64,000 nucleotides of DNA from Maribacter sp. PR1 (GCF_028464145.1 NZ_JAQPCG010000009.1:1-64000); one strand, 5' to 3'. Counted from the stretch's first letter, positions 36,265-46,179 are shown. A program made the numbers and translations. Notes: generated from the sequence alone by a model not told the origin.

Positions 36265-36843
36265 TTACTTAATCTTAATGTCTGTATTTAATGTAATCGG
36301 GATGCCTTTTTTTATGGTTTGATAAACAATACAACTAAGCTTTGCTCCATTTATTAAGGTCTTCAAGAGCTTTTCATTGGAGTTTTTGGCAATAATTAGC
36401 GCATCGATATGCATAGATTGAAACTCAACTGGCACAGATTTATCAATCATCAAAGAGCCCCTTACATCTACTTGAGCATTCGCTCTTATTTTTGTTTCTA
36501 AAAGTTCTATTCCTAATTTATTAGAAATCAATCTTATAGTACTTTCAAAACAAGATGCTAAAGAGGCACATAGTAAATCGCCTGGGTTTGGAAAATCATG
36601 ATCTCCACCAACTGCTTCATGAACTCCAATCCTAAATGGAACCTTCATTTTGTCATTGATGGAAACCGTTGTTCTAAATGGATCTTGTAAATTAATTCCA
36701 ATAACCTCTGCAGCATCAGTGATCCACGCTGATGTAGAATCTTTTAGATAGGTGACTTTTAGAAGGGTATGTCTTTGGTGAACGACAGAACGGCCTCTAG
36801 TGTGTTTTAAGTTATCGGTTGAATATTCTTTTCTTGACATCAT
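36265..36843 (-). CDS. OsmC/Ohr-family protein
   Basis: The 192-residue protein carries the two conserved OsmC cysteines in 'CASLASCFESTIRLISNKLG' (active-site Cys next to Phe-Glu) and 'GAKLSCIVYQTIKKG'. A 'PNPGDLL' motif precedes the first. OsmC proteins reduce organic or fatty-acid hydroperoxides with thiols. The first two codons are both ATG, so the start could be 36840. It is 11 bp upstream of the repeat lipoprotein, and a divergent AraC regulator is not present; the next gene upstream is an AraC regulator on the same strand. Confidence 0.85.
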   Translation of the reverse strand: MMSRKEYSTDNLKHTRGRSVVHQRHTLLKVTYLKDSTSAWITDAAEVIGINLQDPFRTTVSINDKMKVPFRIGVHEAVGGDHDFPNPGDLLCASLASCFESTIRLISNKLGIELLETKIRANAQVDVRGSLMIDKSVPVEFQSMHIDALIIAKNSNEKLLKTLINGAKLSCIVYQTIKKGIPITLNTDIKIK

Positions 36844-36939
36844 CTGTAATTAAGTAATGATGCAAAGGTTGGAGATATAATGCCTTTTAAGATTTCTTAA
36901 AAGTCCAAATAATGTTCTTAAAGGTTCAAAAAAGTATAA

Positions 36940-37806
36940 TTATACTTCCTTTTTAGGTATTCTAAATTTATTGGGAGTTACGCCTTCTTTCTTTTTAAAG
37001 GCTTGAATAAAATGCGAACTATTTTTAAAACCACATTCAAAACCAATTTCACTTACGGTCAAATTTGTACCTAGTAACAGCATTTTGGAGTGCTCTAATC
37101 TCTTATTGATCAACCATCTACTCGGGGTAGTGCCAAAACAGGCAGTGAACGCACGTTTAAAGGAAGATAGACTTTGTCCACAAAGTTTTGCAAAATCAAC
37201 TATTTTCAAATCGTATTGAAAATTTTCCACCATTATATTTTCAATAGTTGATTTCGTGTTTTGCGTTATTGAATTGAAAAAAGAGAGTATTTCCTTGTTA
37301 TTTGAATTAAGAACAATATTAAATAGCAGTTCTTTAAATTTAATTTCTACTAGTTCTTTCGGAATTTCTTCCCCTTGTTTTAAATAATGAAATATACTTT
37401 CTATTAATGTTTTAAATGCTTCATTTGTAGTAATCTCGAAAATTTGATTATGCTCTAGCTTGTGATCTAATTCTGCTTTGAAAGATGGATTTTCGGTAAT
37501 GAATCTTTTGATAAATTTATCAGTGATGAAAAACAGCATCACACAGTAATCACTTTCCAAATACTGCCTTGTAGTGTAAACACCTTTCCGGATAAAAAGA
37601 GCGTCTCCTGTTGAAAGTTCATGTGTTTTTTTTGATGTAATCCAATCCTTTTTACCACTTATGACATAAGTTATTAAATGATTCTCTATCCATAACTGAT
37701 ATTCTTCAATATTGAGGGGGCATTTATATTCTACGAATAAAAAATCATTGCCAACAAGTTTGTTGAATTTCGGATGATTTTTGAAGTATTCGTATGCATT
37801 GATCAC
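36940..37806 (-). CDS. AraC-family transcriptional regulator
   Basis: The 288-residue protein has an N-terminal cupin-like sensor (about 20-150: 'ITYVISGKKDWITSKKTHEL', 'LSTGDALFIRKGVYTTRQYL') and a C-terminal AraC HTH pair ('KIVDFAKLCGQSLSSFKRAF'; 'LTVSEIGFECGFKNSSHFIQ'). The conserved family start (INAYEYFKNHPKFNKL) follows a GTG codon, so GTG initiation is likely. It is 96 bp upstream of OsmC and is a plausible activator of the OsmC-lipoprotein-methyltransferase group. Confidence 0.88.
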   Translation of the reverse strand: MINAYEYFKNHPKFNKLVGNDFLFVEYKCPLNIEEYQLWIENHLITYVISGKKDWITSKKTHELSTGDALFIRKGVYTTRQYLESDYCVMLFFITDKFIKRFITENPSFKAELDHKLEHNQIFEITTNEAFKTLIESIFHYLKQGEEIPKELVEIKFKELLFNIVLNSNNKEILSFFNSITQNTKSTIENIMVENFQYDLKIVDFAKLCGQSLSSFKRAFTACFGTTPSRWLINKRLEHSKMLLLGTNLTVSEIGFECGFKNSSHFIQAFKKKEGVTPNKFRIPKKEV

Positions 37807-37998
37807 AATGGTGTTTTCAGTTTTTTAAATTATGCCCGACAAGGGTATATGGTCCTCAACCATATACATTCTATCCATCTGATAAAAGTAGGCATTTTAG
37901 GCCATTGGTTTTACCAATCTAAGAAACCCATAAAAAACCGGTTTTTCAAACCATTTCAGAAATACAGCAAAGTTTTAAGAATCGTTAGTTTTAAAATA

Positions 37999-38517
37999 CT
38001 AGTGCGCTTCCAAGGACCTAGTGCTCTTTGCCGGTTTTTTCCTTTTGTATTCATATACAAAGCAATCAGTCCCATCGAATTGCCTTTCTTCGATAAATTT
38101 AAATCCAAGCCGTTCGTAAAACTTATGGGCTTTGGTATTCGACTTTAGCGGGTCTATCAGGATTCCTTCTACAGAAGGATTTCTAAAACACCTTTGAATA
38201 GCAAGTTTCATCATTTTTGTTCCATACCCTTGATTGAGGTTCCTTTCTTCGCCAATCCAGATGTCGATCGCTCTTTTGTTCCTTTCAACATTACCCCAAT
38301 AATTTGTTTCCTCTAAATACGGGTCGATTATTAAGATAAAACCTATCGGCTTCCCGTTCAACTCCGCTATCAATTGCTCTCGCCATTCGGGATTCCGATT
38401 CAGCTCGACCTCCCAGTTCAACCCATCATCGGGATCACAATCAATGACATGTTGTTTCGTGTCCCAATAGTTCAGTAGCTCAAGGTCCTTCATCGAAGCT
38501 GGTCGCAATTCTATCAC
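37999..38517 (-). CDS. GNAT acetyltransferase (AAC(6')-like)
   Basis: The protein of about 172 residues begins 'IELRPASMKDLELLNYWDTK' and has the acetyl-CoA binding region 'LNQGYGTKMMKLAIQRCF' and closing 'FYERLGFKFIEERQFDGTDC'. It resembles aminoglycoside 6'-acetyltransferase-like GNATs, but resistance cannot be inferred. No ATG lies at the conserved start; I use a GTG at 38517, with another GTG at 38541 possible. A 288-bp gene-free stretch (38542-38829) follows, with nothing notable seen. Confidence 0.82.
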   Translation of the reverse strand: MIELRPASMKDLELLNYWDTKQHVIDCDPDDGLNWEVELNRNPEWREQLIAELNGKPIGFILIIDPYLEETNYWGNVERNKRAIDIWIGEERNLNQGYGTKMMKLAIQRCFRNPSVEGILIDPLKSNTKAHKFYERLGFKFIEERQFDGTDCFVYEYKRKKPAKSTRSLEAH

Positions 38518-38829
38518 GTTTGTATTTTTTAGTCCTAACACACAAGTGCATGCAGTGGTTATTCCAGGTATGCTTTATACCTTTAACAGAAGTGAGGAAT
38601 GTAACAAATATAGTTCTAGGAGTCAAGGTGCTGCAATTGGAATCAAATAACGGATGAAGATAAATGGCTGTTTACCAATAAATGTTCCTTAACTGGTCCT
38701 TGGAGGCTGAAAAATTGAAATTTAACTGACTTCTTAATTTTTTCTGAAATCTTGCGAATAAAACCTTTTTGAACTTTTTCGTCCAAGTCAGCTGGGCAAG
38801 AACAACACGAAAGGAAACAAAGCCAGATT

Positions 38830-40269
38830 TCAAATAAGCCTCAACTCGGTCTTTACAAACTTTGATTTAGGGGAATCACAAACAGGACATACATATGAAT
38901 CGTGAAGATTCTTAAAAACTGTTCCCGCCTTGATGCCAGCTTTAGGATCTCCATACATCTTATCGTATATTGTAAAACATGATTGACATTGAAATACTAT
39001 CTTGGAGGAGGTTTCCTCTGTTTTCCTGACAACTTTTGGCTTTTCTACGATTCGTCTCAATTGCTCGAAATAATTCTTGCTCAGCTCCATGAGCAGTCCT
39101 GGTAGTTCTATTTTATCAACATCTTGGGCATATGAAAGGTATTTCTGTGTGTTGGGATCAAAATTTTGAAAGTGCAAAACATTATAGGTAGGTCGTACCT
39201 CAAACTCTTTTACGATGGCCGGAGGACTATTTTTTTCGATAACTATAGACGAAAAATGGGAACGCTTACCCACATCATTGCTAATCCCGAATGTTAAGCC
39301 GTAAGTACTGATATCATTTTGGTCAAAACTGCGGACCAAGAATTTTTTGAGCTCCAAAGCTTCCGTATCATCTACTGGTACGTGCCAATTCATTTCCAAT
39401 TGAGAGTGGCGCACATTGATTCCCCTTTGGCCTAAAAAGCGTTCAAGTTCTGGTCTGCTCTTTTGTTTGATTCCCTTAATGATAAACGATTTCCAAGGGG
39501 TAAAACAAATTTTTCCAATACTATTATCCAAACAAAATCCGCAGAACTCCTTTAAAAAAGAAAGGTCATATCGGTTGTTTCTCCAATATAAACCTAGCCA
39601 ATATTGGTCGATGCCCATGCGGTTCATTCCTTCATAATACGGAAAGGTGAGGTATGGCACGTTCAATTCCTTTTCTATGGCCTTATTGTTCATATCCAAT
39701 TTTTTATTGACTACAAAAAAAAGTTCTTCCTCATCAACGATATCTTCGTAGATTTCCTCTATTGCTTTCGAGATGGAAATAATGTCCCAACTGTAAATCA
39801 ATACTGGGTAAAAGGCCGATGTTTTCCAATGGGGAAGCTTTACATTCAAATACCAATATTCTTCATTATCAGATGCAATGAAATTTAGATTACCGCTAAA
39901 AAGCGGTACCAGTCGTTGTTTGGGGTCCGTTATATTTATCTTCAATTTTGGCAGATAGTCAAAACCCTCTAAAATATAGAGATAGGTAGAGCCTTTAAGC
40001 CAATAGGTCATGTCAAAAACATCTGCAGAAACATATGAGCTTACAATGTTCTGATATCCCCTATTGGTAACAATATCGGTATTGAATTGAGATAATTGCT
40101 CTAGCTGTTGTTCTTCATTGGTATCCTTTAAAGGAAACAACAAATCTTGCCGCGACCCCAAATACACTTCTTTCAAGCCTGCAGTTTCCAACATCAAAAT
40201 GATGTCCTTTAATTCTCCTGGAGAGGTTACCCCCCCTTTTAATAGAATGCGATGTAGGTCTTCGTTCAT
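38830..40269 (-). CDS. Rubredoxin-domain protein with NIR/SIR-like body (nitrate assimilation)
   Basis: The 479-residue protein ends in a rubredoxin domain (about 425-475: 'VFQCQSCFTIYDKMYGDPKA', then 'YVCPVCDSPKSKF'), the Cys-x2-Cys pairs that hold one iron. The preceding region is related to ferredoxin-like parts of nitrite/sulfite reductases ('DNSIGKICFTPWKSFIIKGI') but lacks their siroheme cysteine set. It lies 10 bp downstream of the nitrate reductase gene and so is probably its electron carrier or docking partner. I start at MNEDLHRILLKGG; the upstream frame overlaps the reductase and is non-coding. Confidence 0.8.
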   Translation of the reverse strand: MNEDLHRILLKGGVTSPGELKDIILMLETAGLKEVYLGSRQDLLFPLKDTNEEQQLEQLSQFNTDIVTNRGYQNIVSSYVSADVFDMTYWLKGSTYLYILEGFDYLPKLKINITDPKQRLVPLFSGNLNFIASDNEEYWYLNVKLPHWKTSAFYPVLIYSWDIISISKAIEEIYEDIVDEEELFFVVNKKLDMNNKAIEKELNVPYLTFPYYEGMNRMGIDQYWLGLYWRNNRYDLSFLKEFCGFCLDNSIGKICFTPWKSFIIKGIKQKSRPELERFLGQRGINVRHSQLEMNWHVPVDDTEALELKKFLVRSFDQNDISTYGLTFGISNDVGKRSHFSSIVIEKNSPPAIVKEFEVRPTYNVLHFQNFDPNTQKYLSYAQDVDKIELPGLLMELSKNYFEQLRRIVEKPKVVRKTEETSSKIVFQCQSCFTIYDKMYGDPKAGIKAGTVFKNLHDSYVCPVCDSPKSKFVKTELRLI

Positions 40270-40279
40270 ATTGCTTACT

Positions 40280-43200
40280 TTAGTGTGCGAGCTGCAATTG
40301 GTTATCCAATAGCGCTTTGATTTCGGGCTTACAACTTCCACAGCCCAATCCTGCCCCGGTGTGTGAACAGAGTGCTTTAAAATCGGAGCATCCACCCATT
40401 ATGGCATCGGCAACATTACCCTCTCCTACTTGACTGCACGAACACACCAATTTTCCTTTTAAGGGAACCGTATTTGAAGACCCTCTTAACAACTCGTTCC
40501 GTTTTTCAGAAAGTTCGATTTCTTCTTCTATCAATCGCTTGAATTCCGCAAATTCATTTTTATCCCCCATTAAAATAGCTCCCTTCAGGGTATCATCTTT
40601 TACAATGCATTTTTTATAGAAACGCTTGCTGACATCCATTAAAATAATCTCTTCGTAACTGCTGTCATCCTTGGGGGCGTTTACCATACCGATGCTGCAC
40701 AGGTCTAGATTTTCAAACTTTAAAATATTCATCAAAACAGAACCATTATAAATACTACTGAAATCTCCCAAAATATAATTGGCGGCGATATCGGCCTGTT
40801 CTTCAGCTGCGGAAGTGATTCCGAAAAGAGAATTCTCGAACTCCGCTATTTCCCCTAAGGCAAAAATCGACGCATCACTAGTCTTTAAATAAGAATCGAC
40901 CAGTACCCCTCGCCTGGTTTCTAGATTCGCGCGTTTCGCCAGTTCAATATTAGGTCGCGTACCAATGGCATAAACAATCGCATGACATTGTATGGTACGC
41001 CCTGTTTTTAAATTGACCAAAAGGGAATTAGAGCTTTCCTTTTCCTCAAAAACGGTACTTACTTCGTTATCAAAATAGATGTTGATCCCCCTTTCCAAAA
41101 CATCTTCAGCCAATAAGCGGCTCGCAATATCATCCAATTGTCGCTCCATCAAACGAGGGGCACGTTGTACAATACTGATATGGATATTAATTTTCTTAAG
41201 GGCGGCAGCGAGTTCCAATCCCAATAAGCCACCACCAACGATAACCACATGCTGCTCTTCAGTCGTCATACCGGTTTTTTGTAAATATTGTTTCAATTTA
41301 TCGGCATCGCCACGCTCACGCATCGTAAACCGACCCGGGAAATCCATTTTTACATCGCTTGGCACAAAAGCCCGACTGCCTGTGGCCATTATGAGTAGGT
41401 CGTAGGAGTGTACTGCTCCTTCTGTATCGATCACCTCTTTTGCTATTTCATCAATTTTTGTAATTCCGATTCCGGGATGCAGATTGACATTCAACTTCTG
41501 AAGCTCCCCTTTCTTTAGTTTTTCAAGGGATGCCCACGATAATTCATCACTAACATATTCAGGAAGCAACACTCGGTTGTAAAAGGGATCTTTCTCTTTT
41601 GAAAAGACATGCAGGATGTCTTTTTTATTCTTTTCTCGATACGACTGTATGAAACGGTATGCTGCTGCACCCGCACCGATTACTATAATTTTCTGTTCCG
41701 GTTTTACAAATTTTTCGACTTGAACGGCACAGTATTTAAAGTCAGGTTCTTTTGAAACGGGGTCGACCAAATCATTGGTAATATTGTTAGCACGGCCGAA
41801 ATCATTATTCAAAACCTTGCCCCAATGCATGGGCAGAAAGACCACCCCCTCGCGGATATCCGAGTTGATAACTACCTTAACCTGCACTTCTCCCCTAAGG
41901 CTATTGATTATCGCAATATCCCCTTCCTTAAGCTTTCTCAGATAGGCATCTACCTTGTTCATTTCCAGGTAGGGCTGAGGAATATGGGTCAGCAAGCGTT
42001 TTACTTTTCCGGTTTTGGTACGAGTGTGCCATTGGTCACGTACCCGACCCGTATTCAAGATTAAAGGAAATTCAGCATTGGTTTGCTCCGAACTATTATA
42101 GAGACTTTGAGGAGCATTAAAGTGAGCTTTTTTATCGTTAGTGTGAAATTCAAAATCCGTAAACAAACGAGGTGTTCCGGGATGTGTCGCATGCGGTACT
42201 GGCCATTGAAAACTACCTTCGTTTTTGAGCCGTTCGTAAGATAGTCCTGAAATATCGATGTTTGTACCTTTCGTTAATAGACAATGCTCGTCGTACACTT
42301 CACTCGCATTGTTATAATCAAAGCCCTTAAAACCCATGGCTTGACCAAAACGCCATAGAATTTCGACATCAGGCAAAGCTTCCGCCGGTGGGTCGATTAC
42401 TTTGGGTAGATAACTAATACGCCTTTCCGAGTTCGTCATAGTACCTTCCTTCTCCAACCATCCGGCAGCCGGCAAAAGCAAATCCGCGAATTTAGTGGTT
42501 TCGGAGTTGTGCGATATATCTTGTACCACCACAAATGCGGCATTTTTTAAAGCCCGTTCTACTTTGTGTACATTAGGCATACTTACAGCAGGATTGGTGC
42601 AGATAATCCAGATGGCTTTTAGTTTTCCATTTTCTAGTGCATCGAACATTTCCGTGGCGGTGTAGCCGGGTTTGGCATTTATTTCTTTACCGCCCCAAAA
42701 ATCGGATACTTCTTTTCGGTGGACGGGATTGTCCAAATCTTTGTGGGCGGCCAAAAGATTTGCCATGCCCCCTACTTCACGCCCACCCATGGCATTCGGT
42801 TGACCTGTTAATGAAAACGGACCACAACCGGGTTTTCCGATTTGACCGGTTAAAAGAGAAATATTTAGGAGTGATACATTTTTAGACACCCCGATTACAC
42901 TTTGATTGAGACCCATCGTCCACATACTCAAAAACTTACTGGCCTGGCCAATATATTGTGCCGCTTTACGGATTTCAGAAGCCGAAATACCGCACTTTTC
43001 AGCGGCCTTCCGAATGGTAAGCGAAAAGGCCATTTTTTTGACAGCTTCAAAATTGACAGTACGCTTACTAATAAACGTTTTGTCGATGTTTCTTTTCTCA
43101 ATCAACCAACGGGCGATGGCATTGAAAAGAACTACATCGGTGCCGGGTAGAATCTGTAAGTGTAAATCCGCGGCGGCGGCGGTTTGTGTTTTTCTAGGGT

Positions 43201-43810
43201 CGACAACGATTACCTTTACTTCGGGATTACCCGCTTTACGATTCTCCAAACGGCGGTATAAAATAGGATGGCACCAAGCAGGGTTCGCCCCCGAGATCAG
43301 AAAAGTATCGGCCAATTCAATATCTTCATAGGAAATGGGAACGGAGTCTTCTCCTACTGTTTTTTTATAGCCCACCACCGCCGAACTCATGCATAAACGG
43401 GAGTTTGTGTCAATATTATTAGTACCTATAAAGCCTTTGGTAATTTTATTGGCGAGGTAATACTCTTCGGTCAAGCATTGACCAGACACATAGAACCCGA
43501 CACTATCAGAACCGTGTTTGGCAATAATACTTTTAAAAACGGCAGCGGCTCTTTCAAAAGCGGTATCCCAAGTCACTTTTTGTAATCGGTGGTTTCTACT
43601 CCAACGCATTTCAGGATGCAAAATGCGGTCGCTAGTATCTTGGGCAACATAATTCAGATTTCGACCTTTAGAACAAAGCATGCCTTTATTCACAGGGTGA
43701 TCTGGGTCGCCTACAACCGATATTGTGCCTTTCGAATCTACATCAACCAAAATACCACAACCTACCCCGCAATAGGAACAAATCGTCTTTTCTGTTTTCT
43801 TTTTCTGCAT
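40280..43810 (-). CDS. nasA: Assimilatory nitrate reductase fused to an FAD reductase domain and a BFD [2Fe-2S] domain
   Basis: The 1176-residue protein starts with a 4Fe-4S cluster motif ('CSYCGVGCGILVD' ... 'GMLCSKG'). Next come the molybdopterin oxidoreductase domain (about 60-550) and the molydop-binding domain (about 570-690: 'LILNTGRVRDQWHTRTKTG'). Residues of about 695-1090 form an FAD/NAD(P)-linked reductase ('IIVIGAGAAAYRFIQSYREK', 'VVIVGGGLLGLELAAALKKI'). The C-terminus carries a BFD-like cluster site ('LVCSCSQVGEGNVADAIMGG', 'GCGSCKPEIKALL'). This joins catalytic and electron-input subunits (NasA and NasB-like) in one chain, reducing nitrate to nitrite in the cytoplasm. The promoter has two TACGTA boxes. 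Confidence 0.9.
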   Translation of the reverse strand: MQKKKTEKTICSYCGVGCGILVDVDSKGTISVVGDPDHPVNKGMLCSKGRNLNYVAQDTSDRILHPEMRWSRNHRLQKVTWDTAFERAAAVFKSIIAKHGSDSVGFYVSGQCLTEEYYLANKITKGFIGTNNIDTNSRLCMSSAVVGYKKTVGEDSVPISYEDIELADTFLISGANPAWCHPILYRRLENRKAGNPEVKVIVVDPRKTQTAAAADLHLQILPGTDVVLFNAIARWLIEKRNIDKTFISKRTVNFEAVKKMAFSLTIRKAAEKCGISASEIRKAAQYIGQASKFLSMWTMGLNQSVIGVSKNVSLLNISLLTGQIGKPGCGPFSLTGQPNAMGGREVGGMANLLAAHKDLDNPVHRKEVSDFWGGKEINAKPGYTATEMFDALENGKLKAIWIICTNPAVSMPNVHKVERALKNAAFVVVQDISHNSETTKFADLLLPAAGWLEKEGTMTNSERRISYLPKVIDPPAEALPDVEILWRFGQAMGFKGFDYNNASEVYDEHCLLTKGTNIDISGLSYERLKNEGSFQWPVPHATHPGTPRLFTDFEFHTNDKKAHFNAPQSLYNSSEQTNAEFPLILNTGRVRDQWHTRTKTGKVKRLLTHIPQPYLEMNKVDAYLRKLKEGDIAIINSLRGEVQVKVVINSDIREGVVFLPMHWGKVLNNDFGRANNITNDLVDPVSKEPDFKYCAVQVEKFVKPEQKIIVIGAGAAAYRFIQSYREKNKKDILHVFSKEKDPFYNRVLLPEYVSDELSWASLEKLKKGELQKLNVNLHPGIGITKIDEIAKEVIDTEGAVHSYDLLIMATGSRAFVPSDVKMDFPGRFTMRERGDADKLKQYLQKTGMTTEEQHVVIVGGGLLGLELAAALKKINIHISIVQRAPRLMERQLDDIASRLLAEDVLERGINIYFDNEVSTVFEEKESSNSLLVNLKTGRTIQCHAIVYAIGTRPNIELAKRANLETRRGVLVDSYLKTSDASIFALGEIAEFENSLFGITSAAEEQADIAANYILGDFSSIYNGSVLMNILKFENLDLCSIGMVNAPKDDSSYEEIILMDVSKRFYKKCIVKDDTLKGAILMGDKNEFAEFKRLIEEEIELSEKRNELLRGSSNTVPLKGKLVCSCSQVGEGNVADAIMGGCSDFKALCSHTGAGLGCGSCKPEIKALLDNQLQLAH

Positions 43811-43861
43811 CGCCTGAATGTTTGATGAAATACAACAAAAACTACATGCAAATTAGAAAAT

Positions 43862-43877
43862 TACGTAGTAATACGTA
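43862..43877. promoter_or_regulatory. Pair of TACGTA boxes upstream of the nitrate reductase gene
   Basis: TACGTA occurs at 43862-43867 and 43872-43877, ten bases (one helical turn) apart, 52 bp upstream of the start codon. The same box at the same spacing occurs at the other nitrate-gene promoters. Confidence 0.65.
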
Positions 43878-43972
43878 GTTACAATATGGTAATAGTGGGG
43901 CTTAATTTTAAAATATCATTAAAAATAAAAGGGACAAAATAAGAATCTCCAAATGAATTTTTAAAATTTGAC

Positions 43973-44641
43973 TTACACTAAATTAAATTCCTGCGCCTTT
44001 TTAGAAAGGTCCATCAAATTTTTGACATCCATCTTTCGCATTAGATTAAAACGATGGGTTTCTACAGTGCGTTTGCTGTTTTGTAGTTTTTCGGAGATTT
44101 GTTTGTTGGTAAGTCCTGATAAGACCAACTCCAAAACTTGAATTTCCTTTTTCGTTAAGTCGAAAGGGGTGTTAGTCGGAGTAGTTTTTTTTGAAAATTC
44201 AGGAGTCTTGGAACTTGGGTTCAGTAAATTATTTACCAACACATTTGAAATATCGCCGCTGTAATATTTACCACCCTCTTGTACGGTGTGAATGGCTTTT
44301 ATGAATTCTGCTTTTCCGGTATCTTTGAGCAAATAGCCTTTGGCCCCTGCCGCTACCGATTGTAAAATATATTCTTCCGAATCATGCATTGAGAGAATAA
44401 TGCATTTCACATCTGGGCTTGAGGCACTCAATTTTTCTACCGCTTCAATACCTGTCATGTTAGGCATGCGAATATCAACAATCAATATATCTGGCTTCTT
44501 CTCTTTTACAAGTGAAATTGCTTCTAGACCATCGGCGCCCTCGCCTATAACGTCTAAATCTGATTCGCTTTCCAATAGCGCTCGAATCCCATCACGTACT
44601 AGGGAGTGGTCGTCTACTAAAATTATAGTGGTCTGGCTCAA
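43973..44641 (-). CDS. NarL-like response regulator (receiver + LuxR HTH)
   Basis: The 222-residue protein has a receiver domain ('TIILVDDHSLVRDGIRALLE'; phospho-acceptor Asp in 'PDILIVDIRMPNMTGIEAVE'; Lys in 'AKGYLLKDTGKAEF') and a LuxR-type HTH ('FDLTKKEIQVLELVLSGLTN', 'KQISEKLQNSKRTVETHRFN'). It pairs naturally with the NarX-like kinase at 52370. The conserved start follows a TTG; there is no in-frame ATG upstream before a stop codon. TACGTA-type boxes lie only 5 bp before this start, suggesting autoregulation. It is the best candidate to bind the TACGTA boxes in this cluster. Confidence 0.9.
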   Translation of the reverse strand: MSQTTIILVDDHSLVRDGIRALLESESDLDVIGEGADGLEAISLVKEKKPDILIVDIRMPNMTGIEAVEKLSASSPDVKCIILSMHDSEEYILQSVAAGAKGYLLKDTGKAEFIKAIHTVQEGGKYYSGDISNVLVNNLLNPSSKTPEFSKKTTPTNTPFDLTKKEIQVLELVLSGLTNKQISEKLQNSKRTVETHRFNLMRKMDVKNLMDLSKKAQEFNLV

Positions 44642-44645
44642 AATT

Positions 44646-44673
44646 TACGTAGTTATACGCACAAAGATACGTT
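44646..44673. promoter_or_regulatory. TACGTA box and two near copies before the response regulator
   Basis: TACGTA at 44646-44651, TACGCA at 44656-44661 (10 bp on) and TACGTT at 44668-44673. They begin 5 bp upstream of the TTG start, so occupied sites would overlap the transcript leader. Confidence 0.5.
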
Positions 44674-44811
44674 AGTAGGTAAAAAGTATCAAGCATAATG
44701 AGATAAACTCTTTGGCTTGGACTCAATACACTCGTCTAAAAATTCAAAGAGCCGCCCCGACCAAAAAGTGATCATGACGGCCCTTCTCGAAGCATCATTA
44801 TTGACTCTAAT

Positions 44812-46104
44812 TTATTTCGCCTTTGGAGAATTTAGAAATTTTGGTTTTATCGTCAATTGTACCCAAGCCCAGTTTTGGATATTGGCCGCATCTGCTTTGG
44901 TGACGCTTTTAAGTTCGTACATGCCATCGCTGGCGAACATATGGGAGTACCCAATGGCTAGACCGTAACCGTTGAATTGCTTTGCAAATACCAAATCTAC
45001 TTCCGTGCCCAATGATTTTTCTCCGCTAGGTAATTTCTGTTCCCCACTAAAGTTTAAAACTTTTACTAATAGGCTGGACTTCTCGCTCAATGTAAATTTG
45101 ACACTGGCATGTACATCGAACAGGCCGATAGAATTGGCATGGTTCCCGACGTAGAAATAATCCATAAAACCATTGAATTTATGATTGGTACCATACAACG
45201 GAAAGAAAGCTCCCGTTTCACCCGCTTCGCCATCATTACCACTAATCACTTCCACACCTAAACCTAGGCCGACTTTTGCCGTTGCTTTATAATTTAAGTC
45301 GAGACCCAATAAGTAAGCTCCTTTCACATCAACTTGATTTTGCCTTTCACCTATTTGAACAAAAGCATTGAGAGCAGCACTGAAACTTGTTTTTTTGTAG
45401 TTCAAATGCGTTCCCAAAGTTTGTAGATTACTTGTACCATCAGGCACACGGGTGTCAGTATCCCCCGTGAAATTCTGGAAGCCGTTGTTTAAGAACAAAA
45501 GACTTCCTGATAAATTGGCCCATTGTTGCTTTAAATATGCGTATTGCATTGTTTTATAAGTAAAGAAACCACTTGTATTGTAAGCGGTACCAACGGACTG
45601 AAATCCAGATGGATTATCAAAGTCTTGACTAAAGGCCAGACCGATATCTATCATAAACTTTTTCTTTTTGTATTTTAAAAGTCCAACATCGTGATTACGT
45701 GCCTGTTGGGCCCAATCCAAGCCTCCAAAAATACGTTGGTCGTCATAGGAGAGTACTTGACGGCCCAATTTCGTGGACCATCCTTTTCCTAAGCTGATAT
45801 TCGCCCAAGCCTCAAAAACCGCAAAGGAATCATTTTGGTCATCAGGTAGAATTTGTCTGTTCTCTCCCCAAACCATAATATCTTGTAAGCTTACATAAAA
45901 TTGATAGGAATCAAAAGTATAGCCAGCATTCAATCGTATTCTGGTGGAAACTGCGTAACCAGGATCCGCCGCATCTGGAATGATGCTACCAAAACCATTT
46001 CTGTATTCGGTTCGGGGCTTGAATTGCCCGTCTAAAGTAAATTGTGCAGAGGTTACAGTAGCGCATAGCAAAGCTAAGACAACTACAAAATGTTGTTTTT
46101 TCAT
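44812..46104 (-). CDS. Alginate_exp-type outer-membrane porin of the nitrate cluster
   Basis: The 430-residue protein has a signal peptide (MKKQHFVVVLALLCATVTSA) and the Alginate_exp barrel pattern: 'GQFKPRTEYRNGFGSIIPDA', 'STRIRLNAGYTFDSYQFYVS', 'GWSTKLGRQVLSYDDQRIFG'. Members form 18-strand channels for anions such as alginate; here the setting between NarK and the nitrate reductase suggests outer-membrane entry of nitrate or nitrite. It is 75 bp downstream of narK with no TACGTA box of its own, so it is probably in the narK transcript. Confidence 0.85.
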   Translation of the reverse strand: MKKQHFVVVLALLCATVTSAQFTLDGQFKPRTEYRNGFGSIIPDAADPGYAVSTRIRLNAGYTFDSYQFYVSLQDIMVWGENRQILPDDQNDSFAVFEAWANISLGKGWSTKLGRQVLSYDDQRIFGGLDWAQQARNHDVGLLKYKKKKFMIDIGLAFSQDFDNPSGFQSVGTAYNTSGFFTYKTMQYAYLKQQWANLSGSLLFLNNGFQNFTGDTDTRVPDGTSNLQTLGTHLNYKKTSFSAALNAFVQIGERQNQVDVKGAYLLGLDLNYKATAKVGLGLGVEVISGNDGEAGETGAFFPLYGTNHKFNGFMDYFYVGNHANSIGLFDVHASVKFTLSEKSSLLVKVLNFSGEQKLPSGEKSLGTEVDLVFAKQFNGYGLAIGYSHMFASDGMYELKSVTKADAANIQNWAWVQLTIKPKFLNSPKAK

Positions 46105-46179
46105 AAGAATGTTCTGTGTTAGGTTACAATGAGAATGGTAGAATGACTCAGGATAACATTTACGAAAATGTTCTCCTCT

